From Metapseudomonas otitidis (GTDB taxonomy: Bacteria > Pseudomonadota > Gammaproteobacteria > Pseudomonadales > Pseudomonadaceae), in assembly GCF_900111835.1 (NCBI RefSeq), contig NZ_FOJP01000012.1:186001-250000 (forward strand): DNA of 64,000 nucleotides, in the 5' to 3' direction. The notes beneath the pieces were generated by a model. It saw nothing but the letters and a program-made list of their open reading frames with translations. It was not told the DNA's origin and ran no database searches. The position numbers and the translations under genes were made by a program. This document shows, one piece after another, positions 26,784 to 35,382 of this stretch (position 1 is its first letter; the number at the start of each line of letters is the position of its first letter).

Positions 26784-28019
26784 TTGCAAGTCGCTAACGT
26801 CCTCGACCAACACGCCGAAGAAGCCGGCTTCCTCGCCGGCCTGCGCGACTACGCCGTTCGCGCGCCGCATTACGACCTCAAGCACCTGCGCACCCTCGAC
26901 AGCCGCATCGAAGCGCACCTGGACGGGTTGCTGATCGCCGGGCTCAAGGGTCTCGACCTGCTCCTCAAGGCCCTGTCGCCCCACGCCACCGGCGAAGTGT
27001 TCGCCGCCACGGCGCTGGCCTTCATGGCCGGCAACGGCCCCGCGCTGTCGAGCCTCGCCGAGCACCTGCGCAAGGCGCCGGACGGCGAGCGTGGCTTCAC
27101 CTCCGCACTGGGCTGGCTGGAGTGGGCGACCGTCGAACCCTGGATCGAGCGGCTCCTGGCCTCACCCGAGCCGCTGTTCCGGCGCATGGGACTTGCAGCC
27201 TGCGGCATGCACCGGCGCGATCCCGGCCCGGCCTTGCTGGCCGGCCTCGCCCACAGCGACCCAGGCGTGCTGGCGCGGGCGGCACGCACGGCCGGTGAAC
27301 TGCGGCGGCGGGACTTGATGCCCGTCATCCGGACCCACCGTCTGCACGACGACATGGCGGTGCGTTTCTGGGCCAACTGGGCCACGGTGCAGATGGGCGA
27401 CGAGGAAGCCCTCGGCCCGCTGCGCCTGCTGGCCGAGCACCCCGGCCCGTTCCGACTGCGGGCGTTGGGCGTGCTGCTGTGCTGGCAGCCCCGGGAGGCC
27501 AGCATCCAGTGGTTGCGCGCATTGATGGGCGATGCCCGTCACCACCGCCTGGTGATCCAGGCCACCGGGCCCTTCGGTGACCCGGTGGCGGTGCCCTGGC
27601 TGATCCAGCGCATGCACGAACTGCCCCTTGCCCGGGCGGCCGGCGAAGCCTTCACCCTGATCACCGGGGCGGACCTCGCCGACCTGGACCTGGAGCGGCG
27701 CCAGGTCCCCGACTACGACGCCGGCCCCACCGATGATCCTGAAGACCCGAACGTGGACATGGACCCGGACACCGACCTCCTCTGGCCCGACCCCGCGCGC
27801 GTCGAGGCCTGGTGGCAGGCCAACCGCCCACGCTTCGCCAACGGCACGGGCTACCTGCTGGGCGAACCTCTCAGCGAAGCACGCTGCCTGGCCGTGCTGC
27901 AGAGCGGCTACCAGCGCCAGCGCGTGGCAGCCGCCAACGCCCTGGCGCGCTTCGTACCGACCCGCCCCGTCTTCCCCACCAGCGCCCCTGCCCTGCGGCA
28001 GCGTCAGTTGCTGGGCTGA
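26784..28019 (+). CDS. TIGR02270-family HEAT-repeat-like protein, T6SS-associated
   Basis: This 411-residue helical-repeat protein matches my memory of the TIGR02270 family (PAO1 PA0101 position), found in T6SS effector loci with unknown function. I use the TTG at 26784 (MQVANVLDQHAEEAGFLAGLRDYAV), because GGAGG lies 9 bases upstream and no ATG occurs near. Helical repeats continue through the middle (about 100-300), and an acidic stretch (DDPEDPNVDMDPDTDLLWPDP) lies near 320-335. GC content jumps back to the core level here. A truncated copy of its first 25 codons is present at 29052. Confidence 0.8.
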   Translation: MQVANVLDQHAEEAGFLAGLRDYAVRAPHYDLKHLRTLDSRIEAHLDGLLIAGLKGLDLLLKALSPHATGEVFAATALAFMAGNGPALSSLAEHLRKAPDGERGFTSALGWLEWATVEPWIERLLASPEPLFRRMGLAACGMHRRDPGPALLAGLAHSDPGVLARAARTAGELRRRDLMPVIRTHRLHDDMAVRFWANWATVQMGDEEALGPLRLLAEHPGPFRLRALGVLLCWQPREASIQWLRALMGDARHHRLVIQATGPFGDPVAVPWLIQRMHELPLARAAGEAFTLITGADLADLDLERRQVPDYDAGPTDDPEDPNVDMDPDTDLLWPDPARVEAWWQANRPRFANGTGYLLGEPLSEARCLAVLQSGYQRQRVAAANALARFVPTRPVFPTSAPALRQRQLLG

Positions 28020-28085
28020 CAAGACCAACCTGACCATGGCCGGCGGCCCGCAGCCGGATTACCGCTCGCCAGTACCGGAACCCAA

Positions 28086-29009
28086 ATGGATACCAAAGCA
28101 GCACTCCAGGGCTACAGCATCACCTCAGGTACCGTCCGCTATTCCGACCTTGCCTACCTGCTGGCGACCAATAACCAAGTCATAGCGGAGGGGCATACGA
28201 GCTCCCTGATCCTCGACTTCGACATGGGCAACTGGGCTGCTGGCGCTGTGAAGTGGCTGGCCTGCTCGGGAACGGTCTGCCATGTGCCGGCGGAACGCTT
28301 CATCGTTCTCGGTACTGACGGCTCCATCAATGTCAGTGGTGGCGGCGAAGTGAAGGAAGAACCCCCAATCCGCCCAGCAGGTATCGACCCGCGCAAACGT
28401 GGCCCCTTGCGTGAAATTCGTGGTATCGCAAACGGGCGGGCCTATGTGGTGGGCACCTGCAGACAGGCTTACGTGCGTGATGACGAAGGCCAGTGGCGGT
28501 GCATCGACCAGTCCGCCCAGGGCGGCGACGTGGACATCACCGACACCAGTTTCGAATCCATCGACGGCTTCGACGAACAGGAAATCTATACCGTCGGCTG
28601 GGAAGGCGAGATCTGGACATACGACGGCGCCACCTTCACCCAGCTGACCAGCCCCACCAACCTGGCGCTGTACAAAGTGCGCTGCGCGCCGGACGGCTTC
28701 GTCTACGCCTGCGGCCAACTCGGCACCCTGCTGCGCGGCCGAGGCGACCAGTGGGAAGTGATCGAGCACGACAGCACCACCGAAGACCTCTGGGGCATGG
28801 AAGTCTTCAACGGCGAGGTCTACGTGTCGTCCACCCGCTTCGTCTACCGCCTGGTGGACGGCAAGCTGAAGGCTGTCGATTTCGGCGATGACGTTCCGAG
28901 CAGCTGCTACCACCTGAGCGCAGCGGACGGAATCATGTGGTCCATCGGCCCGAAGGACGTCATGGAACTCAACGGTTCCACCTGGAAGCGGATCCTGCAA
29001 GTTGGCTGA
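28086..29009 (+). CDS. Second beta-propeller-like protein (paralogue of the candidate immunity protein)
   Basis: This 307-residue paralogue of the product of 25848-26762 has the same blade pattern (AYVVGTCRQAYVRDDEGQW, IYTVGWEGEIWTYDGATF, VYACGQLGTLLRGRGDQW, VYVSSTRFVYRLVDGKL) and a similar C-terminus ending WKRILQVG. It is more GC-rich than the first copy. There is no effector gene directly upstream; the TIGR02270 gene intervenes, so this is probably an orphan immunity gene that protects against a variant nuclease of competitors. Confidence 0.75.
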   Translation: MDTKAALQGYSITSGTVRYSDLAYLLATNNQVIAEGHTSSLILDFDMGNWAAGAVKWLACSGTVCHVPAERFIVLGTDGSINVSGGGEVKEEPPIRPAGIDPRKRGPLREIRGIANGRAYVVGTCRQAYVRDDEGQWRCIDQSAQGGDVDITDTSFESIDGFDEQEIYTVGWEGEIWTYDGATFTQLTSPTNLALYKVRCAPDGFVYACGQLGTLLRGRGDQWEVIEHDSTTEDLWGMEVFNGEVYVSSTRFVYRLVDGKLKAVDFGDDVPSSCYHLSAADGIMWSIGPKDVMELNGSTWKRILQVG

Positions 29010-29051
29010 TAGCGCTATGGCTTATGCCCAAGACAAAAGGACCGAAGGACG

Positions 29052-29237
29052 ATGAACACCCTCCCCATCGTCCTCGACCAACACGCCGAAGAGGCCGGAT
29101 TTCTCGCCGGCCTGCGCGACTACGCCGTGTTCCCGTCGCAATACCGCCTAGAGCGCGTGCCGTCAGCTCTGCTGCTGACAGCCGATAATCGAACACTAAA
29201 TCCCGGTGCATCCCTGCACCGGTGCGGTGCAGATTGA
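29052..29237 (+). pseudogene. Truncated 5' fragment of a TIGR02270-family gene
   Basis: The first ~27 codons (MNTLPIVLDQHAEEAGFLAGLRDYAV) repeat the start of the gene at 26784 almost exactly at DNA level. After base ~29128 the similarity stops, and the frame runs about 35 unrelated codons to a stop. The rest of the gene is missing. It marks a second propeller/TIGR02270 unit that has lost its tail. Confidence 0.85.
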
Positions 29238-29240
29238 CCG

Positions 29241-29262
29241 AATTAACCGGTTAGTACATTTT
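29241..29262. promoter_or_regulatory. Putative TetR operator upstream of aroQ
   Basis: The sequence AATTAACCGGTTAGTACATT contains the perfect palindrome TAACCGGTTA. Read on the minus strand it matches the element at 33468-33491 upstream of quiC. It lies about 50 bases before the aroQ start. Confidence 0.6.
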
Positions 29263-29311
29263 CCTCGCACACGGTGGAGACCACCCCGCCGTGAATGACC
29301 TGGAGAATGAG

Positions 29312-29755
29312 ATGCCCCCGATCGTCCTGGTGCTCAACGGCCCCAACCTCAACCTGCTGGGAACCCGAGAGCCCGCCACCTACGGCCACGAGACCCTGGC
29401 CGACATCGCCGACCAGTGCACCCGCACCGCTGCCGGGCTGGGCCTGACGGTGGACTTCCGGCAGACCAACCACGAAGGCCAGCTGATCGAGTGGATCCAC
29501 GAAGCCCGTGGCCGCTGCGCCGGCATCCTGATCAATCCGGCGGCCTGGACCCACACCTCGGTGGCCATCCGCGACGCCCTGGCGGCGGTCGAGCTGCCGG
29601 TCATCGAGGTGCACCTGTCCAACGTGCACAAGCGCGAAGCCTTTCGTCACCACTCCTTCATTTCCGCCATTGCCGTGGGCGTGATCTGCGGCCTCGGTAG
29701 CCAGGGCTACAGCCTGGCACTCCAGCATTTCGGCCAACTGCTCAACAACAAGTGA
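29312..29755 (+). CDS. aroQ: Type II 3-dehydroquinate dehydratase
   Basis: This is a 147-residue class II dehydroquinase converting 3-dehydroquinate to 3-dehydroshikimate. Motifs: [16 protein letters not shown] at the N-terminus, the active-site loop Tyr (TYGHETL), [16 protein letters not shown], and [17 protein letters not shown] with the catalytic His. I choose the ATG at 29312 ([10 protein letters not shown]) with GGAGAA upstream rather than the GTG at 29291. Its place beside a shikimate dehydrogenase-like gene, quiC and an MHS transporter indicates a catabolic, quinate-induced copy (PAO1 PA0245 from memory). Confidence 0.93.
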   Translation: MPPIVLVLNGPNLNLLGTREPATYGHETLADIADQCTRTAAGLGLTVDFRQTNHEGQLIEWIHEARGRCAGILINPAAWTHTSVAIRDALAAVELPVIEVHLSNVHKREAFRHHSFISAIAVGVICGLGSQGYSLALQHFGQLLNNK

Positions 29756-29760
29756 ATGCC

Positions 29761-30618
29761 ATGTCCAACCCGTCCAATTCCGTACTCGCCGGCCTGATCG
29801 GCGCCGGCATCCAGGCTTCCCGCACCCCTGCCCTGCACGAGCACGAGGGCGACGCCCAAGGTCTGCGCTACCTCTACCGACTGATCGACCTCGATGCCCT
29901 CAGGCTGGACAGCGGCGCCCTCCCCGACCTGCTGCGCAGCGCCGAGCAGATGGGCTTCACCGGGCTGAACATCACCTTCCCCTGCAAGCAGGCCATCCTC
30001 CCGCTGCTGGATGAGCTGTCCCCCGAAGCCGCCGGCATCGGCGCGGTGAACACCGTGGTGCTGAAGGACGGCAAGCGCGTCGGCCACAACACCGACTGCC
30101 TCGGCTTTGCCGAAGGCTTCCGCCGTGGTTTGCCCGGCGTGCAGCGCCGCCAGGTGGTGCAGATGGGTGCAGGCGGTGCCGGCTCTGCCGTGGCCCATGC
30201 CCTGCTGGCCAAAGGCGTCGAGCGCCTGACCCTGTTCGAGGTAGACGCTGCCCGTGGCCAGGCCCTGGTGGACAGCCTCAACCAGCATTTCGGCCCCGGC
30301 CGCGCCGCCCTGGGCAGCCACCTGCCCAGCGCCATGGCCGAGGCCGACGGCCTGGTCAACACCACCCCCATCGGCATGGCCAAGCTGCCGGGTACACCGG
30401 TGCCGGCCGAACTGCTGCGCGCCGACCTGTGGGTGGCGGAGATCGTCTACTTCCCGCTGGAGACCGAGCTGCTGCGCGACGCCCGCGCCATCGGCTGCCA
30501 GACGCTGGATGGCAGCACCATGGCGGTGTTCCAGGCGGTGAAGGCCTTCGAGCTGTTCAGCGGCCGCACGGCCGACGCCGACCGCATGATGGCGCACTTC
30601 GCCAGCCTGAACGGCTGA
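29761..30618 (+). CDS. Shikimate/quinate dehydrogenase (AroE family, catabolic type)
   Basis: This 285-residue AroE-family dehydrogenase would oxidise quinate or shikimate for catabolism. Visible motifs: the N-terminal substrate-binding variant (IGAGIQASRTPALHEHEG, where biosynthetic AroE has a PxxHSxSP motif), FTGLNITFPCKQ with the catalytic Lys, GAVNTVV, HNTDCLGF, the nucleotide-binding GAGGAGSAVAHAL, and NTTPIGMAKLPGTPVP. The ATG at 29761 starts 5 bases after the aroQ stop. Preference for NAD+ and for quinate or shikimate cannot be decided from sequence. Confidence 0.88.
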   Translation: MSNPSNSVLAGLIGAGIQASRTPALHEHEGDAQGLRYLYRLIDLDALRLDSGALPDLLRSAEQMGFTGLNITFPCKQAILPLLDELSPEAAGIGAVNTVVLKDGKRVGHNTDCLGFAEGFRRGLPGVQRRQVVQMGAGGAGSAVAHALLAKGVERLTLFEVDAARGQALVDSLNQHFGPGRAALGSHLPSAMAEADGLVNTTPIGMAKLPGTPVPAELLRADLWVAEIVYFPLETELLRDARAIGCQTLDGSTMAVFQAVKAFELFSGRTADADRMMAHFASLNG

Positions 30619-30624
30619 AACGAA

Positions 30625-30650
30625 ACGGGGCGGCCAATGCCGCCCCGTTC
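30625..30650. terminator. Bidirectional hairpin between aroE-like and tetR
   Basis: A perfect 10-bp stem (30625-30634 with 30639-30648) with a 4-base loop CAAT lies between two converging genes. T-rich tails are weak on both sides. Confidence 0.75.
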
Positions 30651-30666
30651 ATGTCGGTGAGATGCG

Positions 30667-31338
30667 TCAGGGCTGGGCGAGGAAGCGCAGCACCGACTCG
30701 CAGATCATCGCCTTGTGCCGCGCCTTCACCTGCTCGTCGGTGAGGTCGATCTCGAAGATCTGTCCGAAGGTGTTGCGGTTGGACACCCGGTAGAAGCAGA
30801 ACGAACTGATCAGCAGGTGCAGGTCCAGCGCCTGGATGCCCGGCCGGAACGCCCCCTCGGCCTGGCCGCGCTGGATGATCTCGCCCATGGCCTCGAGGAT
30901 GGTGCTGCTCATGGTGCGGATGGTCCTGGACTGCCGCACGTACTCCCCGTAGTGGATGTTCTCGATGCAGACGATGCGCACGAAATCCACGTTGCGGTCG
31001 TGGTGGTCGAAGGTGAACTCCACCAGTCGCTGGATCGCCTCGCGGGGCGGCAGCTCGGCCAGGTGCAGCTGCGCCTCGGTGCCACGGATATCGCCGTAGA
31101 GCTTCTCCAGCACCTCCAGGTAGAGCTGCTCCTTGCTGCCGAAGTAGTAGTAGATCATCCGCTTGGAGGTCTGCATGCGCTCGGCGATGGCGTCGACCCG
31201 GGCGCCCGAAAGCCCCTGCTGGACGAACTCGACGATGGCCGCCTTGAGGATGTCCTCGCGGGTCTTCTCGGGGTTGTTCTTGCGTCCTTTGCGGGGGGCG
31301 TCGGCGGGGGGGTCTGGCAGTTCTGTCGTTATTGTCAT
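30667..31338 (-). CDS. TetR-family regulator of the quinate/shikimate genes
   Basis: This 223-residue regulator has a basic N-terminal tail (KGRKNNPEKTREDILKAAIVEF) and the TetR helix-turn-helix (ARVDAIAERMQTSKRMIYYYFGSKEQLY, about residues 44-72). The C-terminal helical domain should bind the inducer, presumably a pathway intermediate such as protocatechuate, dehydroshikimate or quinate. It lies between quiC and the aroQ/aroE-like pair, in the arrangement of PAO1 PA0243 from memory. Similar palindromic elements upstream of aroQ and quiC are its likely operators. Confidence 0.87.
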   Translation of the reverse strand: MTITTELPDPPADAPRKGRKNNPEKTREDILKAAIVEFVQQGLSGARVDAIAERMQTSKRMIYYYFGSKEQLYLEVLEKLYGDIRGTEAQLHLAELPPREAIQRLVEFTFDHHDRNVDFVRIVCIENIHYGEYVRQSRTIRTMSSTILEAMGEIIQRGQAEGAFRPGIQALDLHLLISSFCFYRVSNRNTFGQIFEIDLTDEQVKARHKAMICESVLRFLAQP

Positions 31339-31428
31339 GGTGGGCTCACGGCCTGCGGAAACCGGCCGATTATGGGCGGCTCAACCCGGAGGGGGAAGCC
31401 TGGCGCACGCGGCGCCAGGCTGCCCGGA

Positions 31429-33339
31429 TCAGAGCCTGGCCTTCGCCGGTGCCCCGCTGCGGGCCTTGGCCATGGCCGCCAGGCGCACCGCCACGTTGGC
31501 CGCCCCGTAGCCGGCGTAGCCGTTACGGCGCTGCAGGACCTCGAAGAAGAAGCGCCCCTCGAACGGCTCGGTGTACACGTGAAACAGCTCGCCGCCCTGG
31601 GCGTCGCGGTCGTAGAGCACGTTGTAATAGGCCAGTTCGCTGAGGAATTCGTCATCGAAATCGAAGCGCGCGGCCAGGTCGTCGTAGTAGTTCAGCGGAA
31701 TGTCCAGCAGCGGCACCCCCGCCTCCTTGGCCCGGCTCACCTCGGCGAAGATGTCCTCGCAGGCGAAGGCGATGTGGTGGGCGCCCGAGCCCCGGTAGCT
31801 GGAAAGCGCGTGAGAGATGGCTGTGTTGCGGTTCTCCGAGATGTTCAGTGGCAGGCGAATGCTGCTGCAGCGGCTGCGCAGCGCCCGGCTCTTCACCAGG
31901 CCGTACGGGTCCGGCAGCACCACCTCGTCGTCGGCCTCGAAGTCCAGCACGCTCTTGTAGAACAGCACCCAGCTGTCCAGGCCGTCCGCCGGCAGCGCCA
32001 GGGCCATGTGATCGATGCGCTGCAAGGCGCCACTCTGGGCGGCATGGGCGTCGAGCACGAAGTCGCTGTCGTAGATGGTCTGCCCGGCCGGAGCCTGCTC
32101 CACCAGGTACAGCAGGCTGCCGTCGGGGGCGCGTACGGCGGGGATTTCCCGCTCGTTGGGCCCTACCAGCCCACGGAACGGCTGGCCCCGGTACTCCCGG
32201 GCACGCTCCAGGGCGTGGCTGCTGTCGTCCACCCGCAGCGCGGTGGCACACAGCGAAGGGCCATGGGCCTCGAAGTAGCCATGGGCGAAGGAATAGGGCT
32301 CGGCATTGAGCACGATGTTGATGTCCCCCTGGCGCAGCAGGCTCACGTCCTTGGAGCGATGCCGCCCGGCGCGGGCGAAGCCCAGGCGTTCCAGCCAGCC
32401 GGCCAGCTTCGCGCCCTGGGTCTCGTCCACGGCGAATTCGAGGAACTCCACCCCGGCGTAATGGCTGGCCGGCGGCGGTGCGAAGAGGATGTCGAGGTTG
32501 GCCGGCGGCACCGGGTCCTTCTGCAGCAGCGCGCGGGTCTTCTCCTCCAGGTACAGCAGCGAGCGCAGGCCGTCCGCCGCATTGGCACGGGGCGGCGCAG
32601 CGCGGAAACCGTCGTTGAAGATCTCCAGGGACAGCGGGCCGGTGTAGCCGCTGCGCAGGATCGACGCCAGGAAGCCCGGCAGGTCGAATTCGCCCTGCCC
32701 CGGGAAGCAGCGGAAGTGCCGGCTCCACTCCAGCACGTCCATGTTCAGCAGCGGCGCATCGGCCATCTGCACGAAGAAGATCTTGTCCCCCGGAATGTCG
32801 GCAATGCCGCTCGGGTCCCCCTTGATCGACAGGGTGTGGAAGCTGTCCAGCAACACCCCGAGAGCCGGGTGATCGGCCTGGCGGACGATGTCCCACACCT
32901 GCTGCCAGCTGTTCACGTGGCGGCCCCAGGCCAGGGCCTCGTAGCCGATGCGCAGGTCTCGCGCGCCGGCCCGCTCGGCCAGCAGGCGCAGGTCGTCCAC
33001 CAGGATGCGTTCGTCCGCCAGGGCATCGGCCTGGACGTTGCTGCACACCAGCACCAGGTCGGTGCCCAGCTCCTGCATCAGGTCGAACTTGCGCTCGGCG
33101 CGGTCGAGGTTCCTCTGCAGGCGCTCGCGGCGGCAGCCCTCGAAGTCACGGAACGGCTGGAACAGGGTGATGGCCAGCCCCAGGTCCGCGCACATCTGGC
33201 GGATTTCCCGGGGGCTGCCGGCGTAGTACAGCAGGTCGTTCTCGAAGATCTCGACGCCATCGAAGCCGGCAGCGGCGATGGCTTCGAGTTTTTCCGGCAG
33301 GGTACCGCTCAGGGAGACGGTGGCAATGGAACGCTGCAT
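31429..33339 (-). CDS. quiC: 3-dehydroshikimate dehydratase with C-terminal HPPD-like domain
   Basis: This 636-residue fusion converts 3-dehydroshikimate to protocatechuate. The N-terminal ~280 residues form the TIM-barrel dehydratase (MQRSIATVSLSGTLPEKLEAIAAAGFDGVEIFEND, ...YTGPLSLEIFND). The C-terminal ~340 residues resemble 4-hydroxyphenylpyruvate dioxygenase (VOC repeats; IDHMALAL, GAHHIAFACEDIF, ...FFEVLQRRNGYAGYGAANV). The ATG at 33339 follows CCAGGAGC; upstream in-frame codons are ignored. This architecture is known for Pseudomonas QuiC1 proteins of about 635 residues. The gene is divergent from the transporter. Confidence 0.92.
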   Translation of the reverse strand: MQRSIATVSLSGTLPEKLEAIAAAGFDGVEIFENDLLYYAGSPREIRQMCADLGLAITLFQPFRDFEGCRRERLQRNLDRAERKFDLMQELGTDLVLVCSNVQADALADERILVDDLRLLAERAGARDLRIGYEALAWGRHVNSWQQVWDIVRQADHPALGVLLDSFHTLSIKGDPSGIADIPGDKIFFVQMADAPLLNMDVLEWSRHFRCFPGQGEFDLPGFLASILRSGYTGPLSLEIFNDGFRAAPPRANAADGLRSLLYLEEKTRALLQKDPVPPANLDILFAPPPASHYAGVEFLEFAVDETQGAKLAGWLERLGFARAGRHRSKDVSLLRQGDINIVLNAEPYSFAHGYFEAHGPSLCATALRVDDSSHALERAREYRGQPFRGLVGPNEREIPAVRAPDGSLLYLVEQAPAGQTIYDSDFVLDAHAAQSGALQRIDHMALALPADGLDSWVLFYKSVLDFEADDEVVLPDPYGLVKSRALRSRCSSIRLPLNISENRNTAISHALSSYRGSGAHHIAFACEDIFAEVSRAKEAGVPLLDIPLNYYDDLAARFDFDDEFLSELAYYNVLYDRDAQGGELFHVYTEPFEGRFFFEVLQRRNGYAGYGAANVAVRLAAMAKARSGAPAKARL

Positions 33340-33908
33340 GTTCAGCTCCTGGTAGAGGGCCGGCACAGTGGCCAGCGGCGGACCCGGGTCGCTGCGTGAA
33401 CACACGCAAAACCCTTTCGTTCTTGTGGCCGGATGGATTATTCGCGCGTAAAGTCAGCGCCTCAATCAAAATGTACGAACTGGTTAGTTTTGTGTTCGAT
33501 CATCGAACAGAAGGCCGGTAATCGAATTGACGCTTTTTCGATCACTGCGCAACATGCCTCCCATGTTGCAGGCCTCCCCGCCGGTCGGCGCCTCTGCCGA
33601 ACCCGCCGCCCGGCTGACCCTGCGATGGCATACACGCGTTACGACATAACAATTTCAAGAACGGGTACCTGCTCATGCTCACTTCCGCCCTGCACCCCAG
33701 CCGCATCCCTTGCACCCCGGCCCTGCCCCGCCCAGCGCGACCTGCCGAGCCCGTCTGACCCCGCATCCCCGACACCGAGAATGGCCCCGACCGGACGTCA
33801 CCCGACGCGCCGGCCACGACCCGACTCCGCCCCACTGCGCGCGTGCCGCCCCGGACCTGTCCAAGGGCGAAGCGCAGGGGCGACAGCACAATAAAAACGG
33901 AGACAACG
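33340..33908. other. Divergent intergenic region quiC / MHS transporter
   Basis: Nearly 570 bases contain no convincing gene; the short readings present have low-complexity products and no ribosome binding sites. It holds the putative TetR operator at 33468-33491 and an AT-richer stretch (33460-33550) that probably includes the quiC promoter. The half next to the transporter (33690-33890) is C-rich and featureless, so the transporter mRNA probably has a long leader. Confidence 0.5.
33468..33491. promoter_or_regulatory. Putative TetR operator upstream of quiC
   Basis: AAAATGTACGAACTGGTTAG plus TTTT matches the reverse complement of the aroQ-upstream element at 29241-29262 (AAAATGTAC, AAC, GGTTA and TT in register). 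It lies about 130 bases before the quiC start codon. Confidence 0.6.
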
Positions 33909-35282
33909 ATGGCGACTTCCTCCTCGAACCAGGCCAAGAAAGCGACGGCCAGCGGCTGGATCGGCTCCGCCCTGGAGTACTACGACTTCTTCATCTACGC
34001 CCAGGCTGCGGCCCTGATCTTCCCGCAGATCTTCTTCCCCAACAGCGATCCCAAGATGGCGATCATCGCCTCCCTGGCCACCTACGGCGTCGGCTACCTG
34101 GCCCGCCCCATCGGTGCCTTCGTGCTGGGCCACTGGGGCGACACCCGGGGCCGCAAGAACGTCCTGCTGCTGTGCATGTTCCTGATGGGCATCTCCACCA
34201 TGGCGGTGGGCCTGCTGCCGACCTACCACGACATCGGCATCCTCGCGCCCATCGCCCTGGTGATCCTGCGCCTGGTGCAGGGCTTCGCAGTGGCCGGCGA
34301 GATCTCCGGTGCCAGCTCGATGATCATGGAGCACGCCCCCTTCGGCCGGCGCGGCTACTACGCCAGCTTCACCCTGCAGGGCGTTCAGGCCGGCCAGGTG
34401 ATGGCCGCCGCGGTATTCCTGCCGCTGGCCTACTTCATGCCCAGTGATGCCTTCAACGAATGGGGCTGGCGCATTCCCTTCCTGATGAGCGCGTTCGTGC
34501 TGGTGGCCGGCTTCATCATCCGCCGCGAAGTCCACGAGACCCCGGCCTTCGTCCAGGAAGAGAACCAGCAGAAAGTCGCCAAGTCGCCGGTCTCCGAGGC
34601 CTTCCGCCACAGCTGGAAGCACATGGTGCTGGTGATGTTCATGGCCCTGATGAACGTGATCCCGGTGGTCGCCACCATCTTTGGCGCCGCCTATGCCGTG
34701 CAGCCGGCCTATGGCATCGGCTTCGACAAGAGCGTCTACCTGTGGATCCCGGTGGTGGGCAACATCGTCGCCGTGCTGGTCATCCCCTTCGTCGGCAACC
34801 TCTCCGACAAGATCGGCCGCCGCCCGACAATGATCACCGGCTGCCTGGGCTCCGGCCTGCTCGCCTTCGGCTACCTCTACGCCATCAGCATCCAGAACGT
34901 GCCGCTCGCCTTCGCCCTGTCGATCCTCATGTGGGGCATGGTCTACCAGGGCTACAACGCGGTGTTCCCGAGCTTCTACCCGGAGCTGTTCCAGACCCGC
35001 TACCGCGTCTCCGCCATGGCCATCGCACAGAACATCGGCACCATGCTCACCGCCATGCTGCCGGCCCTGTTCGCCGCCGTCGCCCCGCCCGGCTCGGACA
35101 ACATCCCGGTCGTGATCGGCAGCCTCGCCTTCCTCATCACCTGCGTCTGCGCCCTGGCCGCCTACCTGGCGCCGGAAACCCATCGCCTGGCCATGGACGA
35201 CCTCGGCAAGCCCGACGCCCAGCCGATGGACAAGCACCAGTACGAAGCCACCCGCCAAGGCAGCCTGCGCACCGCCGGCTGA
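33909..35282 (+). CDS. MHS-family MFS transporter (shikimate/aromatic acid importer, ShiA-like)
   Basis: This 457-residue major facilitator of the metabolite:H+ symporter group is probably the importer for shikimate, quinate or dehydroshikimate. It shows the MHS N-terminal signature SALEYYDFFIYAQAAAL, the inter-helix loop GHWGDTRGRKNVLL, the RLVQGFAVAGEISGASSMIMEHAP block and a second-half NLSDKIGRRP loop, over twelve predicted helices. The start at 33909 lies behind a GGAG. It is divergent from quiC and is followed by a strong terminator. The PAO1 counterpart is PA0241 from memory. Confidence 0.9.
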   Translation: MATSSSNQAKKATASGWIGSALEYYDFFIYAQAAALIFPQIFFPNSDPKMAIIASLATYGVGYLARPIGAFVLGHWGDTRGRKNVLLLCMFLMGISTMAVGLLPTYHDIGILAPIALVILRLVQGFAVAGEISGASSMIMEHAPFGRRGYYASFTLQGVQAGQVMAAAVFLPLAYFMPSDAFNEWGWRIPFLMSAFVLVAGFIIRREVHETPAFVQEENQQKVAKSPVSEAFRHSWKHMVLVMFMALMNVIPVVATIFGAAYAVQPAYGIGFDKSVYLWIPVVGNIVAVLVIPFVGNLSDKIGRRPTMITGCLGSGLLAFGYLYAISIQNVPLAFALSILMWGMVYQGYNAVFPSFYPELFQTRYRVSAMAIAQNIGTMLTAMLPALFAAVAPPGSDNIPVVIGSLAFLITCVCALAAYLAPETHRLAMDDLGKPDAQPMDKHQYEATRQGSLRTAG

Positions 35283-35300
35283 CCCTCCACCGCTCCATCC

Positions 35301-35332
35301 AGGGCCCCCGCATGGGGGCCCTGTTCGTTCTA
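35301..35332 (+). terminator. Rho-independent-like terminator after the MHS transporter
   Basis: A perfect 9-bp GC stem (35301-35309 with 35314-35322) with loop GCAT is followed by GTTCGTTCT, about 20 bases after the stop codon. Confidence 0.8.
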
Positions 35333-35382
35333 GGCTGAGTTGTGGCTGCGACGATGCCTGGGCCTTACCGGGCGAAAATGAA

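Noticed and set aside
30715-33399. 894-codon plus-strand reading opposite tetR and quiC
   Set aside because: It runs opposite two secure genes, with a composition of Val, Gln, Ala and His typical of antisense shadows.
33433-33894. Possible small gene in the quiC/MHS transporter spacer
   Set aside because: The product is proline/arginine-rich with no family motif and no credible ribosome binding site; it also covers the putative operator.
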